A stretch of DNA of 7,596 nt from positions 1 to 7,596 of the forward strand of contig CALYTX010000058.1 of the NCBI GenBank assembly GCA_945487985.1. The letters are read 5' to 3'. Source of the stretch: an uncultured Verrucomicrobiota bacterium (GTDB lineage Bacteria; Verrucomicrobiota; Kiritimatiellia; RFP12; UBA1067). Shown in pieces: positions 7,131 to 7,596 of this stretch. Both the position numbers and the translations under genes were made by a program. Below the pieces are notes generated by a model that saw only the letters and a program-made list of their open reading frames with translations, had not been told where the DNA came from and ran no database searches. Every line of letters begins with the position of its first letter. The stretch's first letter is position 1.

Positions 7131-7575
7131 ATTTAAGAATGAACTCAACAACTGGAATTTCCACCGGCGGCTTGTCGGTAGGAATACGTAAAGTGCCGTG
7201 AACAAGGTCAAGCTGGCTCTTGTCGTTCAGCAGCTGCGCATACGCTACGCGACGCGCAAAAGGAATAGTTATCGCGCCCCATTGCCACGCAAGTACGTGC
7301 ATATAGAGACGGTTTGTCTTGGGGTTGTAGGTAAGAAGCGTGTTGGGTGGCGCGACAAACGACTCTGGCGCGGCGGTGCAACCGTAGATGGACTCTCCGC
7401 ACGCGTGAAGCCACCGTCCGTAGGCCTGCAAACGCTCCTTGGCGCGATAGTCGAACTCGCCGCGTCCCGTCGGGCCTACATTCATAATCACATTGCCGCC
7501 ATTGGAAACGGTCGAGATGAGCTGTTCGATGACCTGAAAAACGCTTATCCAGTAGTTCGCGTCTCGATCGACGCG
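7129..7575 (-). CDS. Alpha-L-fucosidase (GH29), C-terminal part, 5' end missing
   Basis: The last 148 codons of a GH29 alpha-L-fucosidase, which removes L-fucose from glycans. Recognisable family signatures are RDANYW, then STVSNGGNVIMNVGPTGRGE, then the RLQAYGRWLHACGESIYG block that closes the catalytic barrel, followed by a C-terminal beta-sandwich ending in EIPVVEFILK. The catalytic Asp and the signal peptide region would lie beyond the right edge. A GTG at 7491 might be picked by software as a start, but the homology clearly continues upstream of it. Oddly, the same frame meets TGA (7578-7576) and TAG (7593-7591) in the last 21 bases of the window. Either the end of the assembled sequence has errors, or the gene is broken here. 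It lies 7 nt before the GH2-like gene, and the pair probably works on the same fucosylated substrate. Confidence 0.85.
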   Translation of the reverse strand, partial: RVDRDANYWISVFQVIEQLISTVSNGGNVIMNVGPTGRGEFDYRAKERLQAYGRWLHACGESIYGCTAAPESFVAPPNTLLTYNPKTNRLYMHVLAWQWGAITIPFARRVAYAQLLNDKSQLDLVHGTLRIPTDKPPVEIPVVEFILK

Positions 7576-7596
7576 TCAACTGGCGAGGGACTACGG

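Noticed and set aside
7129..7211. Longer start of the GH2-like protein at 7211 overlapping the fucosidase
   Set aside because: The extra 30 residues would precede the signal peptide, overlap the fucosidase end by more than 80 nt, and ignore the AGGA site before 7121.
7208..7579. An Arg-rich open frame on the minus strand overlapping the fucosidase
   Set aside because: The other frame carries clear GH29 signatures over the same bases; this one has none. It also did not rescue the missing upstream fucosidase residues.

Overview
The window looks like a piece of a Gram-negative, probably gut- or sediment-dwelling bacterium of the Verrucomicrobiota/Kiritimatiellota/Lentisphaerota/Planctomycetota sphere. 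This is an inference from gene style: a very large secreted glycoside-hydrolase-family-2-like protein with extra domains, next to a GH29 fucosidase, in a moderately GC-rich genome. Nothing in the window fixes the taxonomy. All five recognisable genes lie on the minus strand, so transcription runs from the right edge to the left edge.

Right part (about 3050-7596), glycan degradation. The C-terminal end of a GH29 alpha-L-fucosidase enters from the right edge. Its reading frame has two in-frame stops within the last 21 bases of the window, which could be a contig-end error or real gene decay. Seven bases after its stop starts a 1357-residue protein with a signal peptide. It has a GH2-type sugar-binding beta-sandwich, an Ig-like domain, a TIM-barrel-like domain, a second beta-sandwich and glutamine-amidotransferase-like domains. 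Its barrel appears to lack the usual GH2 acid/base glutamate (Asn-Met in place of Asn-Glu), and it carries a Lys/Gly-rich insertion near the N-terminus. The two genes are most likely co-transcribed and act on a fucose-containing glycan outside the cytoplasm.

Intergenic region (2914-3047). A promoter-like TTGACA / extended -10 pair precedes the next genes. A 13-bp palindrome, GGTAAA-C-TTTACC, covers the -10 and is a good candidate operator for a metal-responsive repressor. I see no convincing terminator for the upstream glycosidase genes.

Left part (10-2913), ferrous iron uptake. feoA, feoB and a tiny Cys-rich FeoB-associated membrane protein form a tightly overlapping operon: feoA/feoB overlap by 8 nt, and feoB and the small gene overlap by 4 nt (ATGA). 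FeoB has all its G-protein motifs and the conserved membrane motifs. Between its first membrane segment and the rest of the channel it has an unusually long, strongly acidic segment that should face the periplasm.

No RNA genes, CRISPR arrays, insertion sequences or attachment sites were seen. The overall picture is an ordinary chromosomal region. The points worth a second look are the FeoB loop, the altered GH2-like active site, the Lys/Gly insertion and the feo operator.
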